Positions 17,430-29,132 of a stretch of DNA of 64,000 nucleotides are shown here, piece after piece; within the stretch, counting starts at the first letter, position 1; each line of letters starts with the position of its first letter. Source of the stretch: Sphingomonas japonica (GTDB lineage Bacteria; Pseudomonadota; Alphaproteobacteria; Sphingomonadales; Sphingomonadaceae); assembly GCF_006346325.1 (NCBI RefSeq), contig NZ_VDYR01000003.1, positions 1-64,000 on the forward strand. The letters run 5' to 3'. The translations under genes and the position numbers were made by a program. The notes beneath the pieces were generated by a model. The model saw nothing but the letters and a program-made list of their open reading frames with translations. It had not been told where the DNA came from and did not search any database.

Positions 17430-18754
17430 AATTCCTCGACGATGCGGGCATGCACGCCGCGCTTCAGCGGATTTTGCGCCATTGCCAGCGCCGACAGCGC
17501 CAGTCCGGCGATCGGGATGGCGAGCATGATCCAGCGCATGCCGTCGATCGTATCCGCCGCCTGCACCATGTTCGCATGATAGCCGATCGCATCGTAGAGC
17601 AGCCCGAACAATGCTGCCGATGCGCCGATCGCGATCTTCTGGAGCAGCGCCGCCAGCCCGAACATCGTCGCTTCGCGGCGTTCGCCCGTCGCCGCCTCGC
17701 CAAATTCGACGGTGTTGGGCAGCATTGCCCAGAAGGCGTAGTGGAAGCCGACGATGGCGGACTGCATCGCGATCAGGAATGCCAGCATTGCCGGAGCCGA
17801 GCGAAGGTTCGCGATCGCGAACACCAGCAGCGCCGCGATCGACAGCCCACTGGCGGCGAACCAGATGCGGCGCGGGTCGGCGCGCTTGCCGGCCAGCATC
17901 CATAGCGGGATCGCCACTCCGCCGGCGATGCTCATCGCCGCCAGCCCGACATGCGCGGCATCGCCGTCGCCGATCACATATTTATAGTAATAAAGGATCG
18001 ATTTGCTGAGCACGGTGGTGGCGACGATCATCGACAGCATCGCGATCATCAGCGTCACGAAGGCCCGGTTGCGCGCGAAGCCGGCCGCCCCGATCAACGC
18101 CTTGGGCGGAGTGATGGCCGGGCCGACGCGCTCGCGAGCCTTGAGCCCCAGCGGCAGCAGGATCAGGCAGGCGAGCCCGGCGAACAGCGCCGCCACCCCC
18201 GCGAAGCCGCCAATGCCGCCGCCCATGCGCTGCGCCAGCGGCTGAGTGACGAGCGCGACCAGAACGCCGGCGAGCGTTCCGAACAACATGCGCGCGCCGG
18301 CGATTTCGGCGCGGTCGTCGGCCCGGGTCGCGATGCGCGCCGTCATCGCTGAGTAGGGGACGTTGGTGGCGGCATAGAAGCTGCGGAACAGCATGTGCAC
18401 GGCGACGATCGCAAGCGCCGACCACGCCGTGCCGCCCCACGGCAAAGCATAGACCAGCACGAACGCGAGGCCGAGCGGTACCGCACCCGCGATTAGGAAG
18501 ATGCGATAGCCGCCGCGCCCGCCCTTGCGCCGGTCGGCGAAAATGCCGATGCCGAGATCGACGCAGCCGTCCCAGATCAGCCCGACCGCATAGACCCCCG
18601 CGGCCCATGCGACCGGCAGGCCGACCACATCGGTGTAGAAATACAGCAGGTAGAGCGAAACGCTCTGCCAATAGAGATTGAACGCGAAATCGCCTCCGGC
18701 GAACGCCCATTTCTCGATCCGCCCGGGACGGGATTCGTGCGAAGCCGTGGCCAT
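17417..18754 (-). CDS. GPH-family (glycoside-pentoside-hexuronide) sugar:cation symporter
   Basis: 445 residues with about 12 hydrophobic segments; the early sequence AFAGGDFAFNLYWQSVSLYLLYFYTDV matches the GPH opening pattern in spirit, and DLGIGIFADR lies in the loop after helix 2. Such carriers import glycosides with Na+ or H+. It is convergent with bglX and divergent from the CocE gene. A role in taking up the product or substrate of the beta-glucosidase is a fair inference. ATG 18754 was chosen because the frame upstream is Arg-rich and not membrane-like. Confidence 0.85.
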   Translation of the reverse strand: MATASHESRPGRIEKWAFAGGDFAFNLYWQSVSLYLLYFYTDVVGLPVAWAAGVYAVGLIWDGCVDLGIGIFADRRKGGRGGYRIFLIAGAVPLGLAFVLVYALPWGGTAWSALAIVAVHMLFRSFYAATNVPYSAMTARIATRADDRAEIAGARMLFGTLAGVLVALVTQPLAQRMGGGIGGFAGVAALFAGLACLILLPLGLKARERVGPAITPPKALIGAAGFARNRAFVTLMIAMLSMIVATTVLSKSILYYYKYVIGDGDAAHVGLAAMSIAGGVAIPLWMLAGKRADPRRIWFAASGLSIAALLVFAIANLRSAPAMLAFLIAMQSAIVGFHYAFWAMLPNTVEFGEAATGERREATMFGLAALLQKIAIGASAALFGLLYDAIGYHANMVQAADTIDGMRWIMLAIPIAGLALSALAMAQNPLKRGVHARIVEELGRD

Positions 18755-18864
18755 CGTCGCGGCGCTAGCGCATTTTGCCGCGATAGTGAAAGCTGCCAGC
18801 CGTGGATTGACAGCGGCCCTGTCCGCGCGCCAGCTTGAGATACTGTAACAAGGGGGCAATCTCG

Positions 18865-20745
18865 ATGATCCGCACGCTTCTCGCCGCATTGCTCGCAACC
18901 GCGGTTCCCGCGGCAGCCGTAGCGCAGACCTATTCGCAGTTGAGCGACACGGCCGCGCAGCGCGAGTTGGCGAAGCAGGCCGACAGCCAGATCGCGGTGA
19001 TGGTGCCGATGCGCGACGGCGTCGGGCTGGCCACCAATATCTATCGGCCCAAGGGCGCCAATGGGCCGCTGCCGACCATATTGTGGAAAACGCCGTACAA
19101 CGAGCTGGCGAACAACGCATCGACGGCGCGGCGCGCGCTGGAAGCAGTCAGCCGCGGCTACGTCTATATCGTCCAGAACGAGCGCGGGCGGTATTTTTCC
19201 GAAGGAGAGTATGAGATCCTCGGAAAGCCGCAGACCGACGGCTATGATGCGCTGAGCTGGATCGCGCAGCAGCCCTGGTCGAACGGCAAGGTCGGGACGC
19301 TTGGCTGTTCGTCGTCGGCGGAATGGCAGCTGGCACTGGCAGGGCAGAACCATCCCGCGCACGCCGCGATGGTACCCATGGCGTCGGGAGCGGGGATCGG
19401 CGATGTCGGGCGTTTCCACGAGGCCGGCAACTGGTACACCGGCGGCGTTCCGCGCACCTTGTTCCATATCTGGCTGTACGGCGTCGACAATCCGCTGCGC
19501 GCGCAACTGCCCAAGGGGCTCGATGCGGCGACGCGGGCGCGGCTGGTCCAGTATAATGATCTCGATGCCAAGAAGCCGGAGGTCAACTGGGCCCGGCAGA
19601 TCGAACATCTGCCTTATGATGACTTGCTGAGGGATCTTGGCGAGCCGCCTGCCACGTTCGAGCGGTTCGTCGGCCGCACCCCTGCCGATCCGGCATGGAA
19701 GCAGGGCGGACTCTATCATCAGGAGATGGGCTGGGGCGTTCCGGCCTTGTGGGTCAACAGCTGGTACGACGTGTCAATCGGGCCGAACCTCGAATTGTTC
19801 AACCATGCCCGCACGGCGGGGACCGACAAGGAAGCGAGCGCCAACCAATATGCGATCGTCGCTCCCAACACGCATTGCGCCTTTGCCGGGCTGGGGCCGA
19901 ATTTCGTGTCGGGCGACCGCGATCTGGGCGACGCGTCGTTCGATGTCGATGCGCAGGTGTGGAGCTGGTTCGACCGGTGGCTCAAGGGCAACCGGCGCGC
20001 CTTTCCAGATACCACGCCGCATGTCCGCTATTTCGAAATGGGCAGCAATCAATGGGAAAGCGCCGCGCAATGGCCGCCGCGCGCTGCCGAGCCGGTGCGG
20101 ATGTACCTGCGGTCGGGCGGCGACGCCAACAGCGTCTATGGGGACGGCAGCCTGTCGCGGCAGGCTCCCCCCGCTGGGGAAGCGCCCGACCGCTATCGCT
20201 ACGATCCGATGAATCCGGTGCAGACCATCGGCGGCGCGGATTGTTGCAATGGCGGCCTCATCAACCCCGGCGCGTATGATCAGCGCGCGATCGAGGCGCG
20301 CCAGGACGTGCTGGTCTATTCCACCGAGCCGCTGGCCGCGCCGATCACCGTCACCGGTTTCGTGACGCCGGTGCTCAAGGTGTCGTCCGACGCGAAGGAT
20401 ACGGATTTCGCGGTCAAGCTGGTCGATGTCGCACCCGACGGGACTGCCTATATCCTGGGCGACACGATCCTGCGTGCGCGGTATCGTGACGGTTTCGCCG
20501 ATCCGCAGATGATGGCCCCCGGGCAGATCTATACGCTGACGCCGACGCCGATCACCACCAGCAACACCTTTCAGAAGGGGCATCGCATCCGGGTCGAGGT
20601 GACGTCGTCCAATTTCCCCAAGTTCGTACGCAACCTCAATACCGGCGGGCCGAACGAGAGCGAGAGCATCGGCGTGATCGCCAATAACGTCGTCCATCAC
20701 GCAGGCGACGCCGCATCCTATATCGAGCTGCCGGTGGTGGAGTAA
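18865..20745 (+). CDS. CocE/NonD-family serine hydrolase, exported
   Basis: 626 residues with a signal peptide (1-21, ending AVAQ). The alpha/beta-hydrolase half (about 40-320) has YIVQNERGRYFSEGEY and the nucleophile elbow GCSSSAEW, S149, where the family usually has GxSYxG. The C-terminal jelly-roll typical of X-Pro dipeptidyl peptidases and cocaine esterase follows (about 390-620, DTDFAVKLVDVAPDG). Probably a glutaryl-7-ACA-acylase-like or peptidase-like enzyme of the periplasm. AAGGGGG lies eight bases before ATG 18865. Substrate unknown. Confidence 0.85.
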   Translation: MIRTLLAALLATAVPAAAVAQTYSQLSDTAAQRELAKQADSQIAVMVPMRDGVGLATNIYRPKGANGPLPTILWKTPYNELANNASTARRALEAVSRGYVYIVQNERGRYFSEGEYEILGKPQTDGYDALSWIAQQPWSNGKVGTLGCSSSAEWQLALAGQNHPAHAAMVPMASGAGIGDVGRFHEAGNWYTGGVPRTLFHIWLYGVDNPLRAQLPKGLDAATRARLVQYNDLDAKKPEVNWARQIEHLPYDDLLRDLGEPPATFERFVGRTPADPAWKQGGLYHQEMGWGVPALWVNSWYDVSIGPNLELFNHARTAGTDKEASANQYAIVAPNTHCAFAGLGPNFVSGDRDLGDASFDVDAQVWSWFDRWLKGNRRAFPDTTPHVRYFEMGSNQWESAAQWPPRAAEPVRMYLRSGGDANSVYGDGSLSRQAPPAGEAPDRYRYDPMNPVQTIGGADCCNGGLINPGAYDQRAIEARQDVLVYSTEPLAAPITVTGFVTPVLKVSSDAKDTDFAVKLVDVAPDGTAYILGDTILRARYRDGFADPQMMAPGQIYTLTPTPITTSNTFQKGHRIRVEVTSSNFPKFVRNLNTGGPNESESIGVIANNVVHHAGDAASYIELPVVE

Positions 20746-20759
20746 GGCGGGACGGCGCC

Positions 20760-23123
20760 TCAGGCCGCTGCGGCCGCCGCCACGCTGTCGCTGCGCCAGA
20801 CGACGGGGCGGAACACCAGGATCAGCGCCATCGGCCGATCCGACGGCTTGGGCGGCGCCAGAACGAAGCCGGCGGGACCTGCGCGATACAGCCCGCCATT
20901 TTCGGCAGTCATCCCATCGGCGATGATTTCCGCACGGATCTCGTCGCCCTCGGTGCGATCGAGGTCCGCCAGCGCCACGAACTGCGCGTCGCCAAGTTGC
21001 ACCCACTCGCACAGCGCGCCCAGCTGGACGGCAGGCGTCAGCGTTCCCGTGCCGATCGGCACAACCATCCGATAGAATCCGTCCGCGGTCGGGCGCGCGT
21101 CGATGTCGAGCTTTTGCTGACCGCTCGATCCGAGCAACATCACCGGCACTGGCACGCCGGCACCTTCGAAATCGGCGTTGCGCAGGTCGAGCGCATGTCG
21201 CGCCGACCCGAACAGCGCCAGGTTGAGCGCCAGCCCGTGGCGCTGCAGCTCGCCCGGCACGAACATCCGATCGGTGGTGTTGAGATAGGCGGGGCCGCGC
21301 CTGCGCAGCCCGGTGGTGGAGGCAGACCCGTCGAGCAGCCGCACGACGTCGTCGCTGCCGAGATTTACGTCGTGGTCGAACGCTTCGAGCAGTTCGACCT
21401 CGCGGGCGATCGGCAGGAACATCAACCGCGCCAGCACCGCCGCGGCGGACCGGCGATCGGCGTCGCGATCCTGGACGGCGTTGGCCTTGACCACACCGCG
21501 CGCGGCGTTGGCGACATAGGCGATTGCCGCGGCCTGCACGGCGTCGCGCACGGTGCTTTGCGCTCCCTTGATCCCGCTTGCCGCGCGGATCGGGCTGCCG
21601 TCGCTGCGATAGTCGGTGGTCGAACCCTGTGCCACGGTGCACAGCTGTTCGAGCACCGCGATCGATCCGCTGAGCGCATTGAGCACGCGTGCCTCATAAT
21701 GGCGGCGGTCGAGGAAGCCGGCCTTGTCCAGCCCAGACGCGACGCCCTCTCGTAGCATCAGGTAGCGGCCGACGACGGTCAGTTTCATGCGATCGGCCAG
21801 CATCGGCGCGACCAGATTCTGGACGGTACCGTTATATCCCAGATCGACCAGCATCACCGCATCGCCGTTTTCGACTCCGGCAGCGGCGAGATGCGCGATC
21901 AGGCGATCGGCGAATTGCCGCGATCGTGCGACGATGCGCGCGACCTGCTTGCGCTCCAGCACTGCCCTGCGGAACGCGCCGCGCGTGCCGCCCGCTTGCG
22001 CCTGGCGGCGTTCGGCGGCGGTGAGCATCAACTGGTCGGCCAGTGTCGCGGTCGAGACGCGGTCGAGCGTGTCGATCACATGCACCTCCACGCTGGCGGC
22101 ATCGACGAACGATGCGCGGGTGGCGGTGATGCGGCTGATCTCGACCGCCGCCGCCGGACCGTCCGCACCGAATGCGGCCCGGAACATCTCTAGTGGCAGA
22201 TAGCCGTCGCGCATCAGGAACAGCGGGCGTACCGGCTTGCCCAGCGCATCCGACAGCGCCGCGATCTCGTCATGCAGCCACTGGCTGAACTCGTGCAGCA
22301 GGGGGCCCAGCACGTCGTGACCGAGCATCGCGGCGGGGCTGTCGTCGCTGCGCAGCGCCACGGCTGCGCGATGCCGCTGCCATGCGGGCGTCGTCATCCG
22401 CACCGCGGGATCGATCATCGCTGCCGCGCCCGCCTCGAGCCGCAGCCGCTGCTCGCTCGCGCGATCGAATTGGATCAGGTGCGCGCAGCCGATGCCGAGC
22501 CGGGAAGGGGCGTCGCGATCTGCGGCGGGGTTGTCGCCGACATGGAACAGCGCCTGCGGATCGATGCCGAGTGCGGACAGCACCTGCGCGAACAATCCGG
22601 CGGTCTTCCCGACGCGGTATTGCGACGACACGAAGACGCGGTCGATCAGCGCCAGCACGTCGGCGCCGGCCGCCTGTTCGATCAGCATCCGCAACTGCGC
22701 CTCGCTCAGATACGTGTCCGAGACGATGACGATGCCAAGTCCGCGCTCCTTTGCGGCGCGCATCAGGGCAATGGTGGGAGCGAAGCCGAAACAATGCCGC
22801 GCCTCGAGCGCGCATTCGTGCGCAACTGCGCGCGCCTGCTGCTCAGCGTTCGCGGTGGGATCGAACGTGCGGTGGATGGTTGCGAGATCGATCTCGATCC
22901 CCTTGCCGCGGTTGCGCTGGCGGCGGCGCGCGGTGCGCTCTGCCCACATACGCGGTTCGACGGCACCGCCCGGCAGGTCGATACCCGCGAAAACGTCGCG
23001 CGGCGCCGCGACGTCACGCCACAGCAGCGTGTCGAAACAGTCGAGCGAGAGCGTCGTCACCCCGGGCGGCAACTGGTCGAGCAGCGATGCGATCGCATGC
23101 GCGCGGATGGTCAGCTTGGTCAC
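20760..23123 (-). CDS. Large HAD-domain protein (COG5610-like) with C-terminal beta-rich extension
   Basis: 787 residues. An N-terminal HAD phosphatase-like domain (about 20-215) has motif I LDCFDTLLW (D28, D31), motif II IVSDTYLS and motif IV HVGDNPAADRD. A middle domain has FLMRDGYLPLEMF, EISR and VDLGYNGTVQN, which I recognise from COG5610 proteins that sit in capsule and O-antigen loci. A C-terminal beta-rich region (about 590-787) has no family I know and ends in SVAAAAAA. The start is GTG 23123 with AGGGGGA upstream; a TTG six codons earlier is too close to that site. There are no glycosyltransferases nearby, which is unusual for this family. Confidence 0.75.
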   Translation of the reverse strand: MTKLTIRAHAIASLLDQLPPGVTTLSLDCFDTLLWRDVAAPRDVFAGIDLPGGAVEPRMWAERTARRRQRNRGKGIEIDLATIHRTFDPTANAEQQARAVAHECALEARHCFGFAPTIALMRAAKERGLGIVIVSDTYLSEAQLRMLIEQAAGADVLALIDRVFVSSQYRVGKTAGLFAQVLSALGIDPQALFHVGDNPAADRDAPSRLGIGCAHLIQFDRASEQRLRLEAGAAAMIDPAVRMTTPAWQRHRAAVALRSDDSPAAMLGHDVLGPLLHEFSQWLHDEIAALSDALGKPVRPLFLMRDGYLPLEMFRAAFGADGPAAAVEISRITATRASFVDAASVEVHVIDTLDRVSTATLADQLMLTAAERRQAQAGGTRGAFRRAVLERKQVARIVARSRQFADRLIAHLAAAGVENGDAVMLVDLGYNGTVQNLVAPMLADRMKLTVVGRYLMLREGVASGLDKAGFLDRRHYEARVLNALSGSIAVLEQLCTVAQGSTTDYRSDGSPIRAASGIKGAQSTVRDAVQAAAIAYVANAARGVVKANAVQDRDADRRSAAAVLARLMFLPIAREVELLEAFDHDVNLGSDDVVRLLDGSASTTGLRRRGPAYLNTTDRMFVPGELQRHGLALNLALFGSARHALDLRNADFEGAGVPVPVMLLGSSGQQKLDIDARPTADGFYRMVVPIGTGTLTPAVQLGALCEWVQLGDAQFVALADLDRTEGDEIRAEIIADGMTAENGGLYRAGPAGFVLAPPKPSDRPMALILVFRPVVWRSDSVAAAAAA

Positions 23124-23193
23124 GCCATGTCCCCCTGGCAATTCTGTCCGGGTTATTGACGGCCAGGGTTAGCAAGCAGTTAAGGCGCTCCGG

Positions 23194-23613
23194 TCATCGC
23201 GCGGCAGTCCAGCGCTGCGTCTTGCACAGGAAAGCGATGCACCCCTTGACGCTGAGCGCACCCGTGCCTTCGCGCCTCAGGACCGAACGATAGCTCTTGC
23301 CGCTCTTGGGGTCGTAGATGCGGCCTTTCCACTCGTCGCCAGCGGCGGCGAAGCCGCTGAGGATGTCGATCCCGACCAGCGGACGCGCGCGCAATCCGGG
23401 TTCGGGATTGTTGGCATCGGTGGTCGGCGCGCCTTTGGGCGCCTTGAGCACGCGCACGATCTTGCCGCACAGAGACGCCCCGCACGGCGCGATCGCGATC
23501 AGCGCCGCCTTGTCCTGGGTGAGCCAGCGCCCCGTGACCGGCGCGGGAGTGGGGGCGGCCATGCCCGAAGTGGCCAACAGCGTGATCGCTGCGCCCATCG
23601 CTTTCAACCGCAC
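23194..23613 (-). CDS. DUF2147 domain protein, exported
   Basis: 139 residues: signal peptide (1-20, ending GMAA), then a DUF2147-type beta-barrel pattern beginning GRWLTQDKAALIAIAPCG, with KIVRVLKAP, GRIYDPKSGKSYRS and GCIAFLCKTQRW. Cysteine pairs (PCGASLCG; GCIAFLC) suggest disulfides in the periplasm. The GTG at 23613 has AGGAG seven bases upstream; a TTG six bases earlier is too close to it, and ATG 23598 too far. Divergent from mtnP. Function unknown. Confidence 0.8.
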   Translation of the reverse strand: MRLKAMGAAITLLATSGMAAPTPAPVTGRWLTQDKAALIAIAPCGASLCGKIVRVLKAPKGAPTTDANNPEPGLRARPLVGIDILSGFAAAGDEWKGRIYDPKSGKSYRSVLRREGTGALSVKGCIAFLCKTQRWTAAR

Positions 23614-23660
23614 GGCCAATCTCCTAACGCAGCTCCAGCGGCACGATGCAGGAGGAGCCG

Positions 23661-24545
23661 ATGCGCGACAAGGGCCGAATGGGCGGCGGCTGGACGATCG
23701 GGATCATCGGCGGTTCCGGTCTCTACGCTGTCGACGGGATTGAGGACGGCCAATGGATCGAGGTGGCAACGCCCTGGGGCGCGCCGTCCGACGCCTTGTT
23801 CACGGGCCGGGTCGGTCACGTTTCCGTCGTGTTCCTGCCGCGTCACGGCCGCGGCCATCGCATCGCGCCGGGCGAGATCAACGCGCGGGCGAATATCGAC
23901 GCGCTGAAGCGGCTGGGCGTCACCGACATCCTGGCGGTGTCGTCGGTTGGCAGTCTCGCGGAAGCGCGACCGCCCGGGAGTTTCACCATCGCCGATCAGT
24001 TCATCGACCGGACCAGGGGGCGGCCGCCGAGTTTCTTCGGAACCGGCATGGTCGCGCATGTTTCGTTGGCCGATCCGGTCTGCCCGCGATTGTCGCGCTT
24101 GGCAGGCGATGCCGCCGAGGCTGCCGGCGCGCAGGTGCATCGCGGCGGCACGTATCTCGCGATGGAAGGCCCGCAATTCTCGACGCGTGCCGAGAGCAAC
24201 CTGTATCGCCAGTGGGGCTGCGACGTGATCGGCATGACGGCGATGCCCGAGGCGCGGCTCGCGCGTGAGGCTCAGCTGCCCTACGCGCTGGTCGGGATGG
24301 TGACCGATTATGATTGCTGGCGCGAAGGCGAAGACGCCGTCGATGTCGCACAGGTGATCGCGCAGCTTGGCGCAAACGCCGCCAAGGCGCGCGCGATGGT
24401 GGTCAATCTTCTGCGCTCCTTGCCGCGAACGCGCGAGCCGAGCCCGATCGACAGCTGCCTCAACAGCGCGTTGATCACCGCGCCATCGTCGCGCGACCCG
24501 GAATTGCTGGCCACGCTCGATGCGGTGATGGGGCACCGGCGATGA
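23661..24545 (+). CDS. mtnP: S-methyl-5'-thioadenosine phosphorylase
   Basis: 294 residues of the PNP/MTAP family: phosphate loop GIIGGSGLY near 14-22, PRHGRGHRIAPGEINARAN, and the substrate motif EGPQFSTRAES with GMTAMPEA. It cleaves methylthioadenosine (from polyamine or homoserine-lactone synthesis) to adenine and methylthioribose-1-phosphate. ATG 23661 follows GGAGGAG by three bases; an ATG 15 bases upstream contains that site. An amino-acid permease follows at 76 bases. The motif set fits MTA rather than inosine/guanosine phosphorylase, but paralog specificity cannot be proven by eye. Confidence 0.87.
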   Translation: MRDKGRMGGGWTIGIIGGSGLYAVDGIEDGQWIEVATPWGAPSDALFTGRVGHVSVVFLPRHGRGHRIAPGEINARANIDALKRLGVTDILAVSSVGSLAEARPPGSFTIADQFIDRTRGRPPSFFGTGMVAHVSLADPVCPRLSRLAGDAAEAAGAQVHRGGTYLAMEGPQFSTRAESNLYRQWGCDVIGMTAMPEARLAREAQLPYALVGMVTDYDCWREGEDAVDVAQVIAQLGANAAKARAMVVNLLRSLPRTREPSPIDSCLNSALITAPSSRDPELLATLDAVMGHRR

Positions 24546-24621
24546 AGCGGCAGGCCGCACGTCGCAACGGGTTGCCCTGACCCCGATCGGCTCCCTATCA
24601 GGCGAGGGGAAGGGGAAATCG

Positions 24622-26025
24622 ATGACCAGCAGCCTGTTCCGCCGCAAACCGATCGTCACCGAACCGCGGGAGGGCGAACATGTGCTCGCGCGGACGCTCA
24701 GCTGGCCGCATCTGATGGCGCTCGGGGTCGGCGCGATCGTCGGGACGGGCATCCTGACGCTGATCGGCGTCGGTGCCGACAAGGCGGGGCCGGCCGTGAT
24801 CGTGTCGTTCGCGGTCGCGGGACTGATCTGCGCCTGCGCGGCGCTTGCCTATGCGGAGATGGCGACGGTGATCCCGGCGTCGGGCAGCGCCTATACCTAC
24901 AGCTACGTGGTGATCGGCGAATTGGTGGCGTGGATCATCGGATGGAGCCTGATCCTCGAATATACGCTGGTGGTCAGCGCCGTCGCGGTCGGATGGTCCG
25001 GCTATGCCGCGCCGCTGCTCGGCCAGTGGGCGGGGGTGCCGATGGCTCTGATGCAGGGACCCGAACTAGGCGGGATCGTCAACCTGCCGGCGATCGCGAT
25101 CATCGGTGTCGTCGCGGGCATGCTGATGCTGGGCACACGCGAAAGTGCCACGGTCAATGCGATCCTGGTGCTGGTCAAGATTGCGGCGCTGATCGTGTTC
25201 GTCGCGGTCACGTTTCCGTATTTCGATGCCACCAATTTCGAACCGTTCAGCCCCTATGGCTTTCCCAAGAGCCTTGGCCCCGATGGCGTCGAGCGCGGAG
25301 TGATGGCGGCCGCGGCGATCATCTTCTTCGCCTTTTACGGATTCGACGCGATCGCGACCGCGGCGGAGGAAACGCGCAATCCCGATCGCGACCTCAAGAT
25401 CGGTATCGTCGGGTCGATGGTCGCGTGCGTCGTGATCTATATGGCAGTTGCCGCCGCGGCGATCGGCGCGATCAGCTATACCCGCTTCGCCGACAGCCCC
25501 GAGCCGCTGGCACTTATCCTGCGCGAACTGGGGCAGCCGCTGGCAGCGCAGTATCTGGCGGCCTCGGCTGTGATCGCACTGCCGACGGTGATTCTGGCGT
25601 TCTTCTATGGCCAGAGCCGGATTTTCTTCACCATGGCGCGCGACGGCATGCTTCCAGCATCGCTGGCCAAGGTGTCGTCGCGGGGGACGCCGGTCAGGAT
25701 CACCCTGTTCACCGCCGCGATCGTCGCGGTGCTGGCCGGGATCGTGCCGCTGGGCGAGCTTGCCGCATTGGCCAACGCCGGGACGCTGGCGGCGTTCAGC
25801 GCCGTGGCGCTTTGCATGCTGATCCTGCGCCGCCGCGCTCCGGATACTCCGCGCCCGTTTCGTACCCCCGCGCCCTGGCTGGTCGGGGGCGTGGCGATCC
25901 TTGGCTGCGCCTATCTGTTCTTCAGCCTGCCCACGCAGACGCAATTGTGGTTCGGAATCTGGAATGTGGCGGGGCTGGCGGTATATTTCCTGTACGGTCG
26001 GCAGCGAGCCATCGCAGCAGGGTAA
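24622..26025 (+). CDS. APC-superfamily amino acid permease
   Basis: 467 residues with about 12 hydrophobic helices. The first helix has GVGAIVGTGILTLIG, the substrate-binding break of APC transporters; AAAIIFFAFYGFDAIATAAEETRNP is the helix 6 signature of the cationic-amino-acid-transporter-like YfnA group. Imports an amino acid with protons. AAGGGGAAA precedes ATG 24622. It follows mtnP in the same direction, so co-transcription is possible. Confidence 0.87.
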   Translation: MTSSLFRRKPIVTEPREGEHVLARTLSWPHLMALGVGAIVGTGILTLIGVGADKAGPAVIVSFAVAGLICACAALAYAEMATVIPASGSAYTYSYVVIGELVAWIIGWSLILEYTLVVSAVAVGWSGYAAPLLGQWAGVPMALMQGPELGGIVNLPAIAIIGVVAGMLMLGTRESATVNAILVLVKIAALIVFVAVTFPYFDATNFEPFSPYGFPKSLGPDGVERGVMAAAAIIFFAFYGFDAIATAAEETRNPDRDLKIGIVGSMVACVVIYMAVAAAAIGAISYTRFADSPEPLALILRELGQPLAAQYLAASAVIALPTVILAFFYGQSRIFFTMARDGMLPASLAKVSSRGTPVRITLFTAAIVAVLAGIVPLGELAALANAGTLAAFSAVALCMLILRRRAPDTPRPFRTPAPWLVGGVAILGCAYLFFSLPTQTQLWFGIWNVAGLAVYFLYGRQRAIAAG

Positions 26026-26081
26026 CAAAGGCGGCAGGCGGGCGTCTTCGTTCGCCTAGACCGGGCGGCCCCCGTCAGGAA

Positions 26082-26138
26082 CGGGCAGCGTCGTCCCTAC
26101 CGGGAGGCAAGTGCCTCCCGGCCTTCTGGCGCTGCCCG
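26082..26138. terminator. Nested double hairpin between convergent permease and acnA
   Basis: An outer stem CGGCAGCG-type, read as CGGGCAGCG (26082-26090) with CGCTGCCCG (26130-26138), encloses an inner stem CCGGGAGGCA (26100-26109) with TGCCTCCCGG (26112-26121). Both are perfect. It ends six bases before the acnA stop codon and lies between two convergent genes, so it probably terminates both. No T-tract. Confidence 0.6.
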
Positions 26139-26143
26139 CACCC

Positions 26144-28813
<2,670 letters not shown>

Positions 28814-29132
28814 GCGAAGACCTTTCTTGTGCAACCGATGCGGCGGGGAGGCGGCATCGAGCCGCGCGGCGCTCCGGTTTCGCTGCAGATGCGAGATTCG
28901 TCGGGGCTGTAGCAAGCGCGCCGGGGTTGGGAAAGGGCGAGTGGCGGGATCGAGGCCGGATCGACAAATGAAGCAATGCGCATCGCAATCGCGACCGGCC
29001 CAGCGAGATCTCGGTTTGCGAGGATCGTTGCATGACGCGAATGAACCGCCCACAGGGTGAAGCGTTGACCATGGCTGCCAATTCACTTGCGCCATTGCGG
29101 CGGCGCAGCCGTCCCCCATTTCAGGATACCGC
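28814..29132. other. Divergent intergenic region between acnA and the HWE kinase
   Basis: 319 bases without a gene. It must hold the promoters of both. ATGCGCAT at 28976-28983 is a perfect 8-base palindrome, and AGGA precedes the kinase start. I see no convincing -35/-10 pair, EcfG site or riboswitch. Confidence 0.5.
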
